Shown here: in pieces, positions 16,738 to 24,821 of the stretch | How the letters are laid out: each line of letters starts with the position of its first letter | Numbering within the stretch: position 1 is the stretch's first letter | Origin: Frigoribacterium sp. Leaf8 | GTDB taxonomy: Bacteria; Actinomycetota; Actinomycetes; Actinomycetales; Microbacteriaceae | Direction of reading: 5' to 3' | Length of the DNA stretch: 64,000 nt | Assembly (NCBI RefSeq): GCF_001421165.1 | Contig: NZ_LMKB01000006.1 | Span: 401,696 to 465,695, forward strand | Translations under genes and position numbers: made by a program | The notes under the pieces: generated by a model | The model's database searches: none | The model's input: the letters and a program-made list of their open reading frames with translations, nothing else | Told to the model about the DNA's origin: nothing

Positions 16738-16842
16738 TGGCCCTGCGGGGCCGGTCACCTACCCCTCCACATGCCGGTGCACGCATGTGTCGACGGGGAC
16801 CAGGCGACACCAGGAGGCGCGGCGCGCGTCGGTGGCCGTCGC

Positions 16843-16848
16843 TACAGT
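16843..16848 (+). promoter_or_regulatory. -10 box of a candidate leaderless promoter for the YcaQ-like gene
   Basis: TACAGT, then CGTCCGC (7 nt), then GTG 16856. No ribosome binding site is present. Confidence 0.5.
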
Positions 16849-16855
16849 CGTCCGC

Positions 16856-18106
16856 GTGCCCCGTCAGCAGCTCTCCCCCGCCCAGGCCCGTCGTGTCGCC
16901 TTGGCGGCCCAGGGCTTCGGGAGGCCCGTCGACGGCCCTGCCCGCCCGGGGACGCGGCAGCTGAACGGCCTCGTCGATCGCCTCGGCCTGCTGCAGATCG
17001 ACTCGGTGAACGTGTTCGAGCGCAGCCACTACCTGCCCGCGTTCGCACGACTGGGCGCGTACGACCGCGCGACCCTCGACCGCCTCACCTTCGCTCCCCG
17101 CGGGCGGTACGTCGAGTACTGGGCCCACGAGGCCGCCATCGTCCCGGTGTCGACCTGGCCCCTGTTGCGGTGGCGCATGCGCGACTACGACGCGAAGTGG
17201 CGGGGGGACGCCTCCTCGTGGCTGTCCACGAGTCCGCGCATGGAACGCTGGCTGCTCGACGAGATCCGTGACAAGGGGCCGCTGCCGGCCAGCCTGGTCG
17301 AGGCCGACGCCGCCCTCTTCCCCCAGCCCGACCGGACGGGCCCGTGGTGGGGGTGGGGTGACGTGAAGCGCGGCCTCGAGTCGCTGTTCCGCACGGGCGC
17401 CCTGGTCAGTGCCGGTCGCCGTCGGTTCGAGCGCGTCTACGCGCTGCCCGAACAGGTGCTGTCGGCTGAGGTCCTGGCCGTCGACGTCGACCGCCACGAG
17501 GCCCACCGGCGCCTCGTCGCCCACGCGGCCCGCGCCTCCGGGGTCGCGACGGCCGCCGACCTCGCCGACTACTTCCGTCTCAAGGCCGCCGACGTCGTAC
17601 CCGCCCTGCGCGAGCTCCACGACGACGGTGTCGTCGAACCCGTGGACGTGCCGGGTTGGGGTGCGACCGCGTGGCTGCACCGTGACGCCCGCGTACCCCG
17701 TCGGCTCGAGGCCGACGCCGTGCTGTCACCGTTCGACCCCGTCGTCTGGCACCGGCCCCGGGCGGAACGCCTCTTCGACTTCCGCTATCGCATCGAGATC
17801 TACACCCCGCGCGAGAAACGCGTGCACGGCTACTACGTCCTCCCCGTCCTGCAGGACGACCAGCTGGTGGCACGGGTCGACCTCAAGAGCGATCGTCAGG
17901 CGGGCGTCCTGCGGGTGCAGGCGGCATGGCATGAGCGCGACCTCCCCGTCGACGTCGAGCGGCTCGCGACGACGCTGCGCCGAGCGGCCGCCTGGCAGGG
18001 ACTGCACGCCGTCGACGTGGCCGATCGGGGCGACCTGGCGGGGCGACTCCGCACGGTGCTGACCGGCCGGGACGACGCGGCCGGCCCGGCCGACCCCCTC
18101 GGTTAG
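16856..18106 (+). CDS. YcaQ-like crosslink-repair DNA glycosylase family (winged helix) protein
   Basis: A 416-residue HTH_42/YcaQ family protein. Characterised members (YcaQ/AlkX, AlkZ) are DNA glycosylases that unhook interstrand crosslinks. N-terminal sequence LSPAQARRVALAAQGF and LGLLQIDSVNVFERSHYLPAFARLG is typical, as is the C-terminal block around LSPFDPVVWHRPRAERLFDFRYRIE and KRVHGYYVLPVLQDDQLVARVDLK (each seen in parts). The catalytic QxQ/QxD-type motif appears here as LLQIDSV. GTG 16856 carries a -10 box 7 nt upstream. The stop overlaps the htpX stop by 4 bp in convergent orientation. Confidence 0.85.
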   Translation: MPRQQLSPAQARRVALAAQGFGRPVDGPARPGTRQLNGLVDRLGLLQIDSVNVFERSHYLPAFARLGAYDRATLDRLTFAPRGRYVEYWAHEAAIVPVSTWPLLRWRMRDYDAKWRGDASSWLSTSPRMERWLLDEIRDKGPLPASLVEADAALFPQPDRTGPWWGWGDVKRGLESLFRTGALVSAGRRRFERVYALPEQVLSAEVLAVDVDRHEAHRRLVAHAARASGVATAADLADYFRLKAADVVPALRELHDDGVVEPVDVPGWGATAWLHRDARVPRRLEADAVLSPFDPVVWHRPRAERLFDFRYRIEIYTPREKRVHGYYVLPVLQDDQLVARVDLKSDRQAGVLRVQAAWHERDLPVDVERLATTLRRAAAWQGLHAVDVADRGDLAGRLRTVLTGRDDAAGPADPLG

Positions 18107-19008
18107 AAGGTCCCGGCGTTCTGTCGCAGCCGCTGGATGCGATCGGCGAGCGGAGGGTGCGTGCTGAAGAGTCGGTCCATCACGCCGGGCTTCATCGGAT
18201 CGCTGATCCAGAGATGCGACATCGAGGTGTTCTGCTGCCGCATGGGCCGCCCCTGGGCACCGAGCTTCTCGAGGGCTCGGGCGAGACCCTCGGGGTACCG
18301 CGTCGTCAACGCCCCGGTGGCATCGGCGAGGTACTCGCGCTGACGCGAGACGGCCGCCTGGACACCTGCCGCGGCGAGAGGGGCGATGATCATGGCCACC
18401 AGACCGAGCACCAGGAAGACGGGGTTCCCGCCGCCCCCACCGTTGTTGTTCGAGTTGCGGTTCCCCCCTGACAACGCGCTGAAGAACGACATGCGCAACA
18501 GGATGTCGGCCAGGAAGCCCACGGCCACGACGAGGCCGAACACCATGGTCGACACACGGATGTCGTAGTTCTTCACGTGACCGAGCTCGTGAGCCATGAC
18601 GCCCTGGAGCTCGCTGTCGTCCATGATCTCGAGCAGGCCGGTCGTGGCGGCGACCACGGCGTGTTCCGGGTCGCGGCCCGTGGCGAAGGCGTTGGGGGCC
18701 GGATCGACCACGACGTAGACCTTGGGCATCGGCATGCCCATCGTGATGCTGAGGTTCTCGACCGTGCGGTACAACCGCGGAGCCGTCACACCGTCGACCT
18801 GCTGGGCGTTGCTCATCGAGAGCGCCTGCCCGCTTGCCGCGAAGTACTGGATCACGGCGTACACCGCGGCACCGCCGAGAACCAGGAAACCGATCGACCC
18901 GTTGTTCCAGATGGCGCTCGCGGCGAACCCGAGGGCCCCGACGATCACCAGGAAGATCAGGACGATGAAGACGGTGTTGCGCTTGTTGCGCGAGATCGCG
19001 GAGTACAC
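18103..19008 (-). CDS. htpX: HtpX-like M48 membrane zinc metalloprotease
   Basis: A membrane-bound M48 protease that takes part in quality control of membrane proteins. The zinc-binding motif is MAHELGHVKN, with HELGH at residues 140-144; the third ligand is in SRQREYLADATGA. Two N-terminal helices lie within residues 12-55 and further hydrophobic segments at 155-175 and 195-215. A Gly/Asn-rich loop (GGNRNSNNNGGGGGN) interrupts the last two. The start is GTG 19008, 25 bp after the lemA stop; no strong ribosome binding site is visible. The lemA-htpX pairing is common in bacteria. Confidence 0.93.
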   Translation of the reverse strand: MYSAISRNKRNTVFIVLIFLVIVGALGFAASAIWNNGSIGFLVLGGAAVYAVIQYFAASGQALSMSNAQQVDGVTAPRLYRTVENLSITMGMPMPKVYVVVDPAPNAFATGRDPEHAVVAATTGLLEIMDDSELQGVMAHELGHVKNYDIRVSTMVFGLVVAVGFLADILLRMSFFSALSGGNRNSNNNGGGGGNPVFLVLGLVAMIIAPLAAAGVQAAVSRQREYLADATGALTTRYPEGLARALEKLGAQGRPMRQQNTSMSHLWISDPMKPGVMDRLFSTHPPLADRIQRLRQNAGTF

Positions 19009-19033
19009 GGTGTCGAGGACGACTCGGACTGGA

Positions 19034-19615
19034 TCAGAACTGGACGCGCGGCGGTTCGGCGATCGCCGACGGCTCGGAGACCTCGAAGAAGTCCCGCTCG
19101 CTGAAGCCGAGCCGCTTCGCGAAGAGGGAGTTGGGGAAGACGCGGTTCTTGGTGTTGAACTCGCGGACGCCGCCGTTGTAGAAGCGGCGCGCGGCTTGGA
19201 TCTTGTCCTCGGTGTCGACCAGCTCGGACTGCAACTGCAGGAAGTTCTGGCTCGCCTGGAGCTGCGGGTAGGCCTCGGCCACGGCGAAGATGCTCTTCAG
19301 GGCGGTCTGCATGTGCCCTTCGGCAGCCGACGCCTCGGCCGGTGTGCCCGCCCCGATGGTCTCGGCACGGGCCGCCGTCACGTTCTGGAAGACGGACGAT
19401 TCGTGCGAGGCGTATCCCTTGACCGCCTCGATGATGTTGGGGATCAGGTCGGCCCGGCGTTTGAGCTGGATCGTGATGTCGCTCCACGCCTCGTCGACGC
19501 GCACCTTCAGGGTCACCAACGAGTTGTAGGTGGCCCAGAGGTAGATGCCGATGATGACCGCGAGCAGGACGATGATCCCTGCTGCTACCAAGATGCCGAT
19601 CGTGGCCGGTTGCAT
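19034..19615 (-). CDS. lemA: LemA family protein
   Basis: A 193-residue LemA family protein with one N-terminal transmembrane helix (ILVAAGIIVLLAVIIGIYLW, about residues 8-27) followed by a long helical domain. Conserved stretches are VRVDEAWSDITIQLKRRADLIPNIIE, the AYPQLQASQNFLQLQ segment and FNTKNRVFPNSLFAKRLGF (in parts). Its role is not defined in most bacteria; pairing with HtpX suggests envelope protein quality control. ATG 19615 has AGGAG upstream. The promoter is probably at TATAGT near 19705-19710. Confidence 0.93.
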   Translation of the reverse strand: MQPATIGILVAAGIIVLLAVIIGIYLWATYNSLVTLKVRVDEAWSDITIQLKRRADLIPNIIEAVKGYASHESSVFQNVTAARAETIGAGTPAEASAAEGHMQTALKSIFAVAEAYPQLQASQNFLQLQSELVDTEDKIQAARRFYNGGVREFNTKNRVFPNSLFAKRLGFSERDFFEVSEPSAIAEPPRVQF

Positions 19616-19704
19616 GACGTGTCACTCCTAGGTGGTGGACCGATGACGGCGGGCGCCGGATGGTCGCCCGCGACCGGGGTCGGGTCGTCGGGAGTCCGTT
19701 GGAC

Positions 19705-19710
19705 ACTATA
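19705..19710 (-). promoter_or_regulatory. Candidate -10 box for lemA-htpX
   Basis: TATAGT on the minus strand in an AT-rich patch that stands out in the 217-bp spacer, about 90 bp before the lemA start. The -35 position (AGGGAC region) is poor. Confidence 0.35.
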
Positions 19711-19801
19711 AATGCGCTGCATGTGGGGTCCCTGCCCGCCGGGTGATCTCGAAGCAGACTCCCGAGGAGGGCCCGACCGGGCATCTCCCCCGCACAACGG
19801 A

Positions 19802-19830
19802 TTGACTTGTACCCCGCGAACGTGCTGAAT
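19802..19830 (+). promoter_or_regulatory. Candidate promoter of the Ig-domain membrane protein gene
   Basis: TTGACT at 19802-19807, a 17-bp spacer and CTGAAT at 19825-19830, just before the GTG codons at 19833 and 19839. The -35 is good and the -10 weak. If real, the transcript begins at or next to the start codon. Confidence 0.4.
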
Positions 19831-19832
19831 GG

Positions 19833-22055
19833 GTGACAGTGTTCGAGCCGCCGACCCTGCGTCCCCCGCGTCCGTCGACCCCCGTCGACGGACGGCTCGT
19901 GGTCGAGCCGCGACACGGACGACGTGTCGCCTCGACCCTCGCGACGGTCGTGCTGGGTCTCTCGCTCGCCCTGTCGGGCGGAGTCGGCGCGCTCGCCGCG
20001 GGCAGCCCGTCGGGCACCCCCGCACCCGGCCCGTCGCTCGGCCAGTCCCCTCCCGGTCCGGTCGCACCCACGATCGGCGACGTCGGAGACCGGGACGTGA
20101 ACGCCGTCGTGGTCGGCGGGACCGGCACGCCCGGAGCCACCGTGAGGGTGCTCGACCCCCGCGTCCCCAGTCGAGCCCTCTGCGAGGTCACCCTGCCCAC
20201 CGGTGACCCGGCCGGCGTCCCCTGGTCGTGCCCGGTGACGCTGGAGGACGGTGCCGACCAGACCCTCACGGTCCGAGACGTGACGAATGCCGCCGTGGTC
20301 GACGACGCCGTCAGCGCTCCGTTCTCGGTGCTCGGCCCGCCCACGGTCCAGGGCGGACCCGCCGTCGGTGGCAAGGTCGCGGGCACCGCGTTCCCCGGTG
20401 CCCGCATCACCGTCGGCGGGGGCGCGGCACCGGTCTCGGCGACGGCCGACGACGCCGGGGCCTGGTCGGCCGTGCTCCCGTCGGCGACCTGGCCGACCGG
20501 CCGGTACACGGTCACGGCGTCCCAGTCCTCGGACTCCGTTCCCGCCGTGCCCCGGTCCTCGACCTCCACCGGCGTCACCGTCACGATCGACCGCGACCCA
20601 CCCGCCCCGCCGGCCGTGCTCTCGCCCCGGGCCGGCGAACGGGTCGCCTCGCAACCGCTCACCTTCTCGGGGACGGGAGAAGACGGCGCGACCGTCACCG
20701 CCTACGTCGACAGCACACCCGTCTGCCAGGCCACGGTCTCCGGCGGCGCATGGGCCTGCACGTCGTCCGATGCCGCCCTCGCCGATGGCGAGCACGTGGT
20801 CCAGGCCGCCCAGATCGACCCGTCGGTGAACGTCGGGCCGCCCAGCGCGGGCATCTCGATCACGGTGACGTCGTCGGCCGCGCAGCCCGCGCCTCCTTCG
20901 TCCTCGGCCGCTCCGGCACCGACGGCGGCGCCCGGCGCGTCCGGGGGCGCCGTCCCCTCCGAGCCGTCTCCCGGGACGCCCGGAGCCCCGGGGACCGGTG
21001 ACGGGCCGGGAGGCGCTCCCGGTGGCGACGGCGAGGTACCACCCGAAGCCTCCACACCGACGGCGGACTCCTGGGCGGCCGCGACGACGTTCGGTCGCGA
21101 CCTGCCGTCCCTCGGCCGGACGATGACCGGGACGGGATGGTTGATCGCTCTCGGCCTCGCAGCCGCGTTCGTGCTGCTCGTCGTCGCCCCGGCACGTCTG
21201 CTGGCCACGGCGATGCGAGGTCGCCTCGCGCCGCGCGCCCCGCGGCTCACCGGCCGGAACCGTCGTCGGGAACTCCCGACCTCGTTCTCGACCGCCACAC
21301 TCGACCCGCGCCTCGCCGCCGGGTTGACCATCGCGGCCGGAGCCGCCGTGGTCGGGCTGGCGGCCGGCCTCGACGACGAGGTCCGCTACGCACGCCTGTT
21401 CGCCGGGATCGTCGTCGGAGTCGCCCTGGTCAACGTGCTCGCGGTCGTCGTCCCCACCCTGGTGATGGGGCGTTCCCCGGACCGCGAGGCGCGCATCCAC
21501 ATGTCACCGCGCCTCCTCCTCGTCGCCGTCGTCGCCTGCGCGGTGACGCGGTCGCTCGGCCTGGACCCGCCCCTCGTGCTCGGGGTGGTGCTCGTCGGAA
21601 GCCTCGCCGCAGCGCCCCGGTCGGCGCACCACGGCCGGACCGGTGAGGTGGGCGATCGCGAGGCAGGACTGCTCGCGCTCGTCCAGGTCGCCGCTCTGGT
21701 GGTCGTGGCGGCCGGAGCCTGGGCCGTCCACGGCGCCCTCCCCGCCACCGGTGGGTTCTTCACCGAGTTGGCCCTCGAGACGAGCGCGACGGTCTGCCTG
21801 ACCGGGCTCGGATCGCTCGTGCTCGCGCTCGTGCCGGTGGGCTCCCTGCCTGGTCGACGCCTCTGGGCCTGGTCGCGCCCGCTCCACGTGGCTCTCACGG
21901 TCGTCGGCGTCACGGCGGCCGCCGCCGTGCTCACGGGCGGCTCGTCGTCCTTCCCGATCGGAGGCGCGGTCGTGGCCGCCGCCGTGACCGCGGGCCTCTG
22001 CGTCGCGGCCTGGCTCTGGACGTCGTTCGTCGAGATCGACACCGACGACGCCTGA
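19833..22055 (+). CDS. Large Ig-like-domain protein with polytopic C-terminal membrane region
   Basis: A 740-residue protein I cannot assign to a named function. Residues 25-52 are a signal-like hydrophobic segment (VASTLATVVLGLSLALSGGVGAL is its core) ending near an Ala cluster. Residues 70-345 read as three Ig-like/bacterial adhesin-type modules with repeated themes GTGTPGATVRVLD, GTAFPGARITVGG and GTGEDGATVTAYVD, each with a paired-Cys candidate. Residues 345-405 are a Pro/Ala/Ser/Gly linker. From about 430 onward there are some nine hydrophobic helices. So an exported Ig stalk is fused to a membrane domain of unknown role. GTG 19833 is the chosen start; GTG 19839 is equally possible. Confidence 0.8.
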   Translation: MTVFEPPTLRPPRPSTPVDGRLVVEPRHGRRVASTLATVVLGLSLALSGGVGALAAGSPSGTPAPGPSLGQSPPGPVAPTIGDVGDRDVNAVVVGGTGTPGATVRVLDPRVPSRALCEVTLPTGDPAGVPWSCPVTLEDGADQTLTVRDVTNAAVVDDAVSAPFSVLGPPTVQGGPAVGGKVAGTAFPGARITVGGGAAPVSATADDAGAWSAVLPSATWPTGRYTVTASQSSDSVPAVPRSSTSTGVTVTIDRDPPAPPAVLSPRAGERVASQPLTFSGTGEDGATVTAYVDSTPVCQATVSGGAWACTSSDAALADGEHVVQAAQIDPSVNVGPPSAGISITVTSSAAQPAPPSSSAAPAPTAAPGASGGAVPSEPSPGTPGAPGTGDGPGGAPGGDGEVPPEASTPTADSWAAATTFGRDLPSLGRTMTGTGWLIALGLAAAFVLLVVAPARLLATAMRGRLAPRAPRLTGRNRRRELPTSFSTATLDPRLAAGLTIAAGAAVVGLAAGLDDEVRYARLFAGIVVGVALVNVLAVVVPTLVMGRSPDREARIHMSPRLLLVAVVACAVTRSLGLDPPLVLGVVLVGSLAAAPRSAHHGRTGEVGDREAGLLALVQVAALVVVAAGAWAVHGALPATGGFFTELALETSATVCLTGLGSLVLALVPVGSLPGRRLWAWSRPLHVALTVVGVTAAAAVLTGGSSSFPIGGAVVAAAVTAGLCVAAWLWTSFVEIDTDDA

Positions 22056-22227
22056 CCTGACGCGCCTCCGTCGCCGGCCGTCTCGACTGCGGTCCACGCG
22101 ACGGCGGTCGGGGCGGCGGCGGGCGGGGCGGCGGCGGTCGCGCGGACGGCTGCCAGGCCGTCGGGCTGCCGGTGGTCCCGGTCTCGCCGCATTGCCTGCC
22201 GCAGTCGGCGTCGTCGGCGTCGTCGCC

Positions 22228-22302
22228 GTCGGCAACTCAGGAAATCAACGCACGAACGGACGGAAACGGCCTGCCGATCCTCTGATCTCCTGAGTTGTCG
22301 AC
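22228..22302. repeat. GTCGGCAACTC-ended palindromic element, copy 6
   Basis: Left end GTCGGCAACTCAGGAAATC, right end GATCTCCTGAGTTGTCGAC, 75 bp. Both ends are of the CTCAGGA type, so this copy is more symmetric than most. Confidence 0.8.
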
Positions 22303-22305
22303 GTA

Positions 22306-22530
22306 GAGCAGGGCGGGGCTAGGCAGGGCGGGCGGGGCAGGGCAGGGCAGACGGAGCGGGGCAGGGCAGGGCAGACGGAGCAGGGCAGGGTAGGGCAGGG
22401 CGGAGCGGGGCCAGGCAGGGCAGGGCGGAGCGGGGCAGGGCGGAACGGGGCGGGGCAGGGACAGGGACAGGGCGGAGCGGGGCAGAGCGCGGCAGAGCAG
22501 GGCTGAGCGCGGCCGGCAGGGTGCGGCGAG
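22306..22530. repeat. Low-complexity G-rich array (GGGCAGGG / GGGCGGAGC units)
   Basis: About 225 bp in which short units such as GGGCAGGGCAGGGCAGACGG and GGCGGAGCGGGGC recur many times, almost free of T and C-tracts on the plus strand. The strand asymmetry is extreme, and GGG runs every 4-6 bases could form G-quadruplexes. No gene is credible here. The whole spacer 22056-23071 is non-coding repeats plus the tRNA. Confidence 0.8.
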
Positions 22531-22645
22531 GTAGCTCGGGGCGCGGCAGGGGGCGGCGGAGCGGAACACGCGGGCGGACAGCGCGCGACAGGGGCCGAGG
22601 CGATGCGGCCACACGGCGGACGCGACCGCCGGCCGGACGCCTGAA

Positions 22646-22720
22646 GTCGGCAACTCAGGAGAACGACGCCGGAACGCGCGCGACGTGCCCCGGAGCACGC
22701 CGATCTCCTGAGTTGCCGAC
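22646..22720. repeat. GTCGGCAACTC-ended palindromic element, copy 7
   Basis: Left end GTCGGCAACTCAGGAGAACG, right end GATCTCCTGAGTTGCCGAC, 75 bp. Both ends are of the CTCAGGAG type, and 16 bases at each end can pair. Confidence 0.9.
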
Positions 22721-22816
22721 GATGCTCGCGCCGCGCGGGCGGGCGGTCGGGCGGGCGGTCTGGCTGGCAGAGCTGGCGGGGCTACGGGGTGGGAACGGAC
22801 GAGCGGGCGAGGGGGC

Positions 22817-22954
22817 GGGGGCCTACGCGAGAGCAGGAGGCGCGGGCGAGGGCGCGGGCTCGGGCTCGGGCTCGGGGCCTAGGCGAGAGCAGGAGGCGGG
22901 GGCGAGAGAAGGAGGCGCGGGCGGGGGCCTACGCGAGAGCAGGAGGCGCGGGCG
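22817..22954. repeat. Repeats of a 31-bp motif-bearing unit
   Basis: The unit GGGGCCTACGCGAGAGC followed by AGGAGGCGCGGGCG occurs at about 22818, 22874 and 22924, with a partial copy (AAGGAGGCGCGGGCG) between. CGGGCTCGGGCTCGGGCTCG fills the gap after the first. All units carry the GGAGGCGCG motif or a close variant. Confidence 0.75.
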
Positions 22955-23071
22955 GGTTCGTCCGCGAGGCGCCTGCGTCCCGCAGGGGCCCGGCCGCGAT
23001 CGACACCGCGTGCCGGGGCAGATGCGACCTCGCCACCGCGGGGCGACACGGGCCCCGCGAGGGGCGGCGCG

Positions 23072-23145
23072 TGCCCCCGCAGGGACTCGAACCCTGACTG
23101 AAGCGATTTTAAGTCGCCTGCCTCTGCCGATTGGGCTACGGGGGC
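23072..23145 (-). tRNA. tRNA-Leu (anticodon UAA), short variable loop
   Basis: A 74-nt cloverleaf on the minus strand. The acceptor is GCCCCCG with CGGGGGC, discriminator A; CCA is not encoded. The anticodon stem is GGCGA with TCGCT and the loop CTTAAAA, so the anticodon is UAA, reading UUA leucine codons. The T arm is CAGGG-TTCGAGT-CCCTG. The variable loop is only five bases (TCAGT), unlike ordinary leucine tRNAs, which carry a long variable arm. Identity as leucine rests on the anticodon alone. Confidence 0.85.
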
Positions 23146-23170
23146 CCGAGCGACCAGCCTACGAGACGCG

Positions 23171-23205
23171 GACGCCCGCCACGCTGCAGGCAGCGGGCGG
23201 GCGTC
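23171..23205 (-). terminator. Hairpin terminator after ndh
   Basis: GACGCCCGCC (23171-23180) pairs with GGCGGGCGTC (23196-23205), with an inner CGCTG/CAGCG extension. It separates the ndh gene from the tRNA gene, both leftward. Confidence 0.75.
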
Positions 23206-23273
23206 TCGGACGTGCTCGAGGGTCACTCGGAGGCGGGCACCCCGTCGGTCACCGAGGTCTCGCCGGTGATCTC

Positions 23274-24782
23274 CTACTTGGCGGCGGGCTTGCGCGCGGG
23301 CGCCTTGCGAGGAGCACCGGTCGCTGCCTCGCCGACCTCGGCCGTGCCCTTCTTGGCCGTTCCGTCGTCCTCGACCGGGTTCGCGTACGCGGGCCCCGCC
23401 TCGCCGGCAGGCTGGCCGGCACCGACGGATGCGGGCGCGGGAACCTCGGCGGGCGTCTCGACGGCCGCCTTGGGACGCGAGGCGAACTCTTCGAAGGCCG
23501 CCCGGGGACGCTCACGGTTGTCGAGCGAGACGATGTCGCGTCCCAACCAGAAGTTGTTCCACCAACCGCCGACGACGCGGAACTTGCGCTCGAAGGAGGG
23601 CATCGCCATGCCGTGGTACCCGCGGTGGGCGGCCCAGGCCGGGAAGCCCTTCATGGCGAACTTGCCGCTCTGGAAGACGCCGACGTTCAGCCCCAGGCCG
23701 GCGACGGCTCCGAGGTTCTCGTGCTTGTAGTCGACGAGTCCTTCTCCGCGGAGCGAGGCGACGATGTTCTTCGCGAGACGCTTGCCCATGCGGACGGCGT
23801 GCTGGGCGTTCGGCACGCAGAAGCCGCCCACGCCCTTCCCGGTGAGGTCGGGGGTGGCGGCGACGTCACCACAGGCCCAGGCGTCGGGGACGACGGTCTC
23901 GCCGTCGACGATGCGCAGGTCGGCCTTGACGGTGATGCGTCCGCGCTGTTCGAGCGGGAAGTCGGTGCCGCGGACCATCGGGTTGGCCATGACGCCGGCC
24001 GTCCAGACGATGAGGTCGGACTCGAACGACTCGCCCGTGGACAGTTCGATCTTCCCGCCGACCGCCGACTGCAGCTGCGTGTCGAGGTGGACCGTCGCGG
24101 CGCGTTCGGCGAGGTTCTTGAGCACCCAGTGGCTCGTCTCGAGCGAGACCTCGGGCATGATGCGGCCCATCGCCTCGACGAGGTGGAAGTGCGTGTCGTC
24201 GATGGTGAGGTCGGGGTAGTTCTTGAGCAGGTCGCTGGCGAAGCTGCGCAGCTCGGCGAAGACCTCGATGCCGGCGAAGCCACCGCCGACCACGACGACC
24301 GTGAGCAGGCGGTCGCGCTCGGGACCGGCCGGCAGGTTGGCGGCCTTCTGGAAGTTCGTGAGCACCTTGTCGCGGATCGCGGCGGCCTCTTCGATGGTCT
24401 TGAGGCCGATGGCCTCGTCGGCGACGCCCGGGATCGGGAAGGTGCGGGACACGGCGCCGGCCGTCATGACGATCTGGTCGTACTGCATCGTCCACGCGTC
24501 GCCCACCTCGGGCGTGATCGTGGCGGTCTTCGAGGCGTGGTCCACGCCGGTGACCTTGGCCGTGACGACGTTCGTCTTCTTGAGGTGGCGGCGGAGGGCG
24601 ACGACCGCGTGGCGCGGCTCGATCGACCCGGCGGCGACCTCGGGCAGGAACGGCTGGTACGTCATGTAGGGCAGCGGGTCGACGATCGTGACCTCGGCCT
24701 CACCCGCGCGCAACCACTTCTCGAGCTTCCAGGCAGTGTAGAAACCGGCGTAGCCGCCGCCGACGATCAGGATTTTGGGCAC
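23274..24782 (-). CDS. ndh: Type II NADH dehydrogenase (NDH-2)
   Basis: A single-subunit, non-proton-pumping NADH:quinone oxidoreductase on the cytoplasmic face of the membrane. The FAD-binding GGGYAGFYTA is at residues 8-17 and the NADH-binding VVVGGGFAGIEVFAEL at about 165-180. WACGDVAATP and the C-terminal amphipathic region (GRDIVSLDNRERP) are typical. At 502 residues it is longer than most because of a 75-residue Ala/Pro/Lys tail after residue 425 ending in Lys-Pro-Ala-Ala-Lys. The tail is low-complexity and its role unknown. ATG 24782 has AAGGAG upstream. Confidence 0.93.
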   Translation of the reverse strand: MPKILIVGGGYAGFYTAWKLEKWLRAGEAEVTIVDPLPYMTYQPFLPEVAAGSIEPRHAVVALRRHLKKTNVVTAKVTGVDHASKTATITPEVGDAWTMQYDQIVMTAGAVSRTFPIPGVADEAIGLKTIEEAAAIRDKVLTNFQKAANLPAGPERDRLLTVVVVGGGFAGIEVFAELRSFASDLLKNYPDLTIDDTHFHLVEAMGRIMPEVSLETSHWVLKNLAERAATVHLDTQLQSAVGGKIELSTGESFESDLIVWTAGVMANPMVRGTDFPLEQRGRITVKADLRIVDGETVVPDAWACGDVAATPDLTGKGVGGFCVPNAQHAVRMGKRLAKNIVASLRGEGLVDYKHENLGAVAGLGLNVGVFQSGKFAMKGFPAWAAHRGYHGMAMPSFERKFRVVGGWWNNFWLGRDIVSLDNRERPRAAFEEFASRPKAAVETPAEVPAPASVGAGQPAGEAGPAYANPVEDDGTAKKGTAEVGEAATGAPRKAPARKPAAK

Positions 24783-24821
24783 GGCGAATGTCTCCTTGAG
24801 GTGGGGGTGTCGCAGACGACC

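Noticed and set aside
22306..22530. Evidence for dif or the replication terminus from GGGNAGGG octamers
   Set aside because: The octamers are in a single low-complexity tract, no dif-like XerCD site was found, and the orientation code is not known for this group.
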